Assembly (NCBI GenBank): GCA_934541205.1
Contig: CAKTDK010000065.1
Location: 1 to 8,858 of the forward strand
Direction: 5' to 3'
Length of the DNA: 8,858 nucleotides
Source: an uncultured Eubacteriales bacterium
Lineage (GTDB): Bacteria; Bacillota; Clostridia; Oscillospirales; RGIG7773
Shown here: piece after piece, positions 6,841 to 8,858 of the stretch
Layout of the letters: each line of letters starts with the position of its first letter
Position numbering within the stretch: the first letter of the stretch is position 1
Notes under the pieces: model-generated
What the model saw: only the letters and a program-made list of their open reading frames with translations
Database searches by the model: none
Told to the model about the DNA's origin: nothing
Program-made: the position numbers and the translations under genes

Positions 6841-7851
6841 ATGGCAAAAAGATCGGGACATACAGTTACTTTGGATAAGAAAGTATATATAAATAAATAT
6901 GCCTGCGTCGGCGGAAAAAAAGAAATGGAAGGACCGTTGGGAAATTTTCTTGACCTGACAAGCGAAGATAATAAGTTTGGTCAGCAGACTTGGGAAAAAA
7001 GCGAAAGTAAAATGCAGGAGCTTGCCATAAAAGCGCTTATAAAAAAATCAGGATATTCACCGTCTGATATTGATATGGTATTTGGGGGAGATTTATTAAA
7101 TCAGTGTATAGGTTCAAGTTACGGAGTAAGAAGTTTGGATATTCCTTTCGTAGGATTATACGGAGCCTGTTCTACCATGGCGCTTTCTTCTATACTTGCC
7201 TCTATGTCTGTTGAAAGCGGATATGCAAAAAGAAGTATTGCCATTACTTCATCTCATTTTTGCAGTGCGGAAAGACAGTTTAGATTTCCTCTTGAATACG
7301 GATGCCAAAGAACAGAAAACAGTCAGTGGACAGTTACGGGAAGCGGATGCGTTTTAATAAGCGAAGAAAAATCAAAAGTAAGTATTTCACAATGTACCGT
7401 AGGCAAAATAACAGATTACAATATATCCGATATGAATAATATGGGCGCCGCTATGGCGCCTGCAGCGGCGGATACTCTTCTTAACTTTTTTAAAGATACA
7501 AATACAAATCAGGATGATTATGATTATATTTTTACAGGAGATTTGGGCCTTGTGGGAAAACAGCTTTTGATTACCTTGATGGAAAAAGAGGGATATGATA
7601 TAAAAGATAAATATAATGATTGCGGCTGTCTGATTTATAGCTTTGAAGATAAAGATATAAAAAGCGGAGCGTCTGGCTGTGGCTGCAGCGCTTTAACACT
7701 ATGCACTTATGTTTTACCTAAGCTTGAAAACGGCGATTATAATAAAGTTCTTTTTATGGCGACAGGAGCGCTTATGAGTACAACAAGTTCTCAGCAAGGA
7801 GAGAGCATTCCTTCAATTGCTCACCTTATTGTATTAAACAGAGAGGAGTAA
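6841..7851 (+). CDS. spoVAD: stage V sporulation protein AD (SpoVAD), dipicolinic acid-binding
   Basis: SpoVAD is the soluble, membrane-associated, thiolase-fold member of the SpoVA system that binds dipicolinic acid on its way into the spore. The 336-residue protein has the expected length. Visible features: TVTLDKKVYINKYACVGGKK (8-27), EGPLGNFLD (30-38), FGGDLLNQCIGSSYGVR (81-97), GLYGACSTM (105-113), whose Cys110 is at the nucleophile position of the ketoacyl-synthase/thiolase fold, SSHFCSAERQFRFPLEYG (137-154), and GDLGLVGKQL (233-242). A cysteine-rich stretch CGC (261-263) and CGC (280-282) flanks GASG. No signal peptide or membrane segment is evident. GAGGTGAT (6829-6836 region), overlapping the spoVAC stop, is its ribosome site. 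Its own stop lies just inside the spoVAE ribosome-site region, consistent with one transcript. Confidence 0.97.
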   Translation: MAKRSGHTVTLDKKVYINKYACVGGKKEMEGPLGNFLDLTSEDNKFGQQTWEKSESKMQELAIKALIKKSGYSPSDIDMVFGGDLLNQCIGSSYGVRSLDIPFVGLYGACSTMALSSILASMSVESGYAKRSIAITSSHFCSAERQFRFPLEYGCQRTENSQWTVTGSGCVLISEEKSKVSISQCTVGKITDYNISDMNNMGAAMAPAAADTLLNFFKDTNTNQDDYDYIFTGDLGLVGKQLLITLMEKEGYDIKDKYNDCGCLIYSFEDKDIKSGASGCGCSALTLCTYVLPKLENGDYNKVLFMATGALMSTTSSQQGESIPSIAHLIVLNREE

Positions 7852-7858
7852 AAAACAA

Positions 7859-8215
7859 ATGGAATATTTAAAAGCATTTTTGGTAGGCGGAATACTTTGC
7901 GCTATCGGACAAATATTTATAGATAAAACAAAACTTACTCCTGCAAGAATACTTGTAGGTTACGTAGTTTCCGGAGTAATTTTAACAGCGGTAGGAATAT
8001 ATAAGCCTCTTGTAAAATTTGCCGGAGCTGGGGCGACGGTTCCTCTTACGGGATTTGGATACGCTCTTGCAACAGGGGTGGAACAGGCAATTGCAAAAGA
8101 CGGATTTTTGGGTATTTTAACGGGAGGCCTTACTGCAACGGCCGGAGGAATCGCGGCGGCAATATTTTTTGCAATTATGATGACTGTGATTTTCAAAAGC
8201 GGCGATAAAGAATGA
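7859..8215 (+). CDS. spoVAE: stage V sporulation protein AE (SpoVAE, SpoVAEb type)
   Basis: The small membrane protein (118 residues, typical length) is the third core subunit of the dipicolinic acid channel. Hydrophobic segments lie at about 4-21, 31-48 and 84-112. FLVGGILCAIGQ (7-18) and FAGAGATVPLTGFG (54-67) are the family signatures and parallel FIVGGIICTLGQ and HAGAGTLVPITGF in SpoVAC. GAGAGGAG (7841-7848), directly before the spoVAD stop, is the ribosome site, with the ATG 7 bases after the TAA. It ends the cluster; no spoVAF or gerA-type gene follows. The clostridial minimal set is exactly C, D and E, so nothing appears missing. Confidence 0.95.
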   Translation: MEYLKAFLVGGILCAIGQIFIDKTKLTPARILVGYVVSGVILTAVGIYKPLVKFAGAGATVPLTGFGYALATGVEQAIAKDGFLGILTGGLTATAGGIAAAIFFAIMMTVIFKSGDKE

Positions 8216-8255
8216 ATTAAATAAAAAGGTATTTTAATATTATCTGAAAAAATAT

Positions 8256-8302
8256 TTATACCATACTCTTTTAATTGTAGAAAAGCGAAGGGTATGGTAT
8301 AA
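8256..8302. repeat. 15-bp inverted repeat downstream of spoVAE, possible terminator or operator
   Basis: TTATACCATACTCTT (8256-8270) pairs with AAGGGTATGGTATAA (8288-8302) over 15 positions with one G-U wobble, around a 17-base loop. It lies 41 bases after the spoVAE stop, where the operon's terminator would be expected, but there is no T run behind it. A weaker competing hairpin can form from GGTAT (8228-8232) plus AATATT (8236-8241) with AATATT (8251-8256) plus ATACC (8258-8262). The right arm contains the -10 of a plus-strand promoter. Terminator, operator or both are open. Confidence 0.75.
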
Positions 8303-8303
8303 T
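8275..8303 (+). promoter_or_regulatory. sigma-A-type promoter for the gene at 8506
   Basis: TTGTAG (8275-8280, 4 of 6 to the -35 consensus), a 17-base spacer, and a perfect TATAAT (8298-8303) with an extended -10 TGG (8295-8297) form a good vegetative promoter. The -35 sits in the loop and the -10 in the right arm of the inverted repeat at 8256-8302. The start would be near 8310, leaving a leader of about 195 bases. Confidence 0.65.
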
Positions 8304-8309
8304 AAATTT

Positions 8310-8505
8310 AGTTGCAGTAATTTAAATTTTCAAAGTACGCTAAATTATTTCATAGCTAAATTGATCTTTGATTAGCTAAGGACGAATTTAATTTGTATGT
8401 TTTTATTAAAAAAATTTTTGATATGAAACAAATCGGAATAATTTATCTTTGCATAAAGCGTAAGTTTAGCTTTTATATTAATAATTAACGGAAAGGAAAA
8501 ATAAA
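8310..8505 (+). other. long AT-rich untranslated leader with possible stem-loops
   Basis: No convincing gene lies between spoVAE (ends 8215) and 8506. In the second half I see nested complementarity: TAAATT (8341-8346) with AATTTA (8385-8390), enclosing TAGCTAA (8353-8359) with TTAGCTA (8372-8378). GCTAAATT occurs twice (8339-8346 and 8355-8362 region). A further small hairpin pairs ATAAAGC (8453-8459) with GCTTTTAT (8469-8476), with one bulge. None matches a riboswitch or T-box that I recognise; in AT-rich DNA such pairings can be chance. No stem with a T run marks a clear attenuator. Confidence 0.4.
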
Positions 8506-8858
8506 ATGAAATTTCCATTTATGAACAGAAGAGGATACTGGGATACGGATATTAACAATAATTCAAGGGTTATAAATATCCATAAAACCTCTAAGAAAGA
8601 ATTTATGGAGACATGTGATTTTTTGGAAAATGAAGGTTTTATTTTAAAAGAGGAAAACAGTCGCGCAGTTCATAGTTACAAAGGTTACTCAAGAGAAGAT
8701 GTATGTGTTTTTATTAATTTTTTTGCATCAACTGAAGAAATAACAATTGCAATTGAAAAAAATTGTAAATATTTTTCATATTCGGATGTAAAAGGAGAAA
8801 ACATAGTATCACCTCAAATTACCCAAGTTCATCTTGAGGATTTCGGAATGTCTTATGT
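8506..8858 (+). CDS. protein of unknown function, N-terminal part (runs off the right edge)
   Basis: An open frame of 117 complete codons starts at ATG 8506 behind a good AAAGGA ribosome site (8492-8497) and continues past the window. The visible protein (MKFPFMNRRGYWDTDINNNS...) has no signal peptide or membrane segment. It looks like a mixed alpha/beta domain: KKEFMETCDFLENEGFIL (about 30-47, helix), a tyrosine-rich turn HSYKGYSREDV (56-66), a hydrophobic strand CVFINFFAS (67-75), then EEITIAIEKN (77-86). It ends in SPQITQVHLEDFGMSYV. The pattern ITQ...FGMSYV resembles, from memory, the linker before the metallo-beta-lactamase domain of some large clostridial hydrolases (usually followed by IRL-DG-F-IIDGG). 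The diagnostic HxHxDH is outside, so this is only a hint. A SigA-type promoter 200 bases upstream suggests expression independent of spoVA. Confidence 0.82.
   Translation, partial: MKFPFMNRRGYWDTDINNNSRVINIHKTSKKEFMETCDFLENEGFILKEENSRAVHSYKGYSREDVCVFINFFASTEEITIAIEKNCKYFSYSDVKGENIVSPQITQVHLEDFGMSY

Noticed and set aside
7960..8196. Minus-strand frame opposite spoVAE
   Set aside because: The Ala/Pro-rich product is a shadow of the Gly/Ala-rich SpoVAE codons, and there is no ribosome site or terminator on that strand.
8397..8488. Two tiny overlapping frames in the leader (9 residues at 8397-8426, 21 residues at 8423-8488) joined by ATGA, ending 17 bases before the 8506 gene
   Set aside because: Neither start has a ribosome site at a usable distance, and such short frames are expected by chance in AT-rich DNA. 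They are not annotated as leader peptides.
8310..8505. T-box or known riboswitch in the leader
   Set aside because: No T-box core (GGGTGG...ACCGCG), no AGGAGG-type specifier arrangement and no conserved aptamer core that I recognise are present.

Overview
The window is AT-rich DNA from an endospore-forming low-GC Firmicute, most likely a member of the Clostridia. Two things support this. First, there is a compact spoVAC-spoVAD-spoVAE cluster with no spoVAA/spoVAB in front of it. Second, there is a murB-rapZ-yvcK-whiA-dnaE gene string; dnaE next to whiA is, from general knowledge, a clostridial rather than a Bacillus arrangement. Species or genus cannot be fixed from the sequence alone.

Left part, minus strand (1-5714, reading right to left): murB, rapZ (yvcJ), yvcK, whiA and dnaE are packed with gaps of 15, 10, 16 and 2 bases, so they look like one operon. 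Products: a peptidoglycan precursor reductase, a P-loop nucleotide-binding regulator, a UDP-sugar-binding morphogenesis/gluconeogenesis factor, a DNA-binding WhiA protein, and the DnaE polymerase. dnaE leaves the window at the left edge after 671 codons. It therefore lacks a stop codon here, although positions 1-2014 are all coding.

Middle (5715-6382): dut (dUTPase) is on the minus strand with its own strong sigma-A-type promoter and a 13-bp perfect hairpin terminator that begins at its stop codon. A murB promoter probably lies in the very AT-rich gap after that terminator. Between dut and spoVAC the strand switches, and a compact divergent promoter region serves both directions.

Right part, plus strand (6383-8858): spoVAC, spoVAD and spoVAE encode the core of the inner-membrane machinery that moves dipicolinic acid (with Ca2+) into the forespore and out again during germination. 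After spoVAE come about 290 bases without a convincing gene. They hold a long inverted repeat that overlaps a near-consensus sigma-A promoter, followed by a roughly 200-base AT-rich leader with possible secondary structure. The leader runs into a partial gene of unknown function that leaves the window at the right edge.

Most of the window is conserved core and sporulation genome. I see no mobile element, CRISPR array, tRNA or rRNA. The only under-explained stretch is 8216-8858: palindrome plus promoter, long leader, and unrecognised gene.
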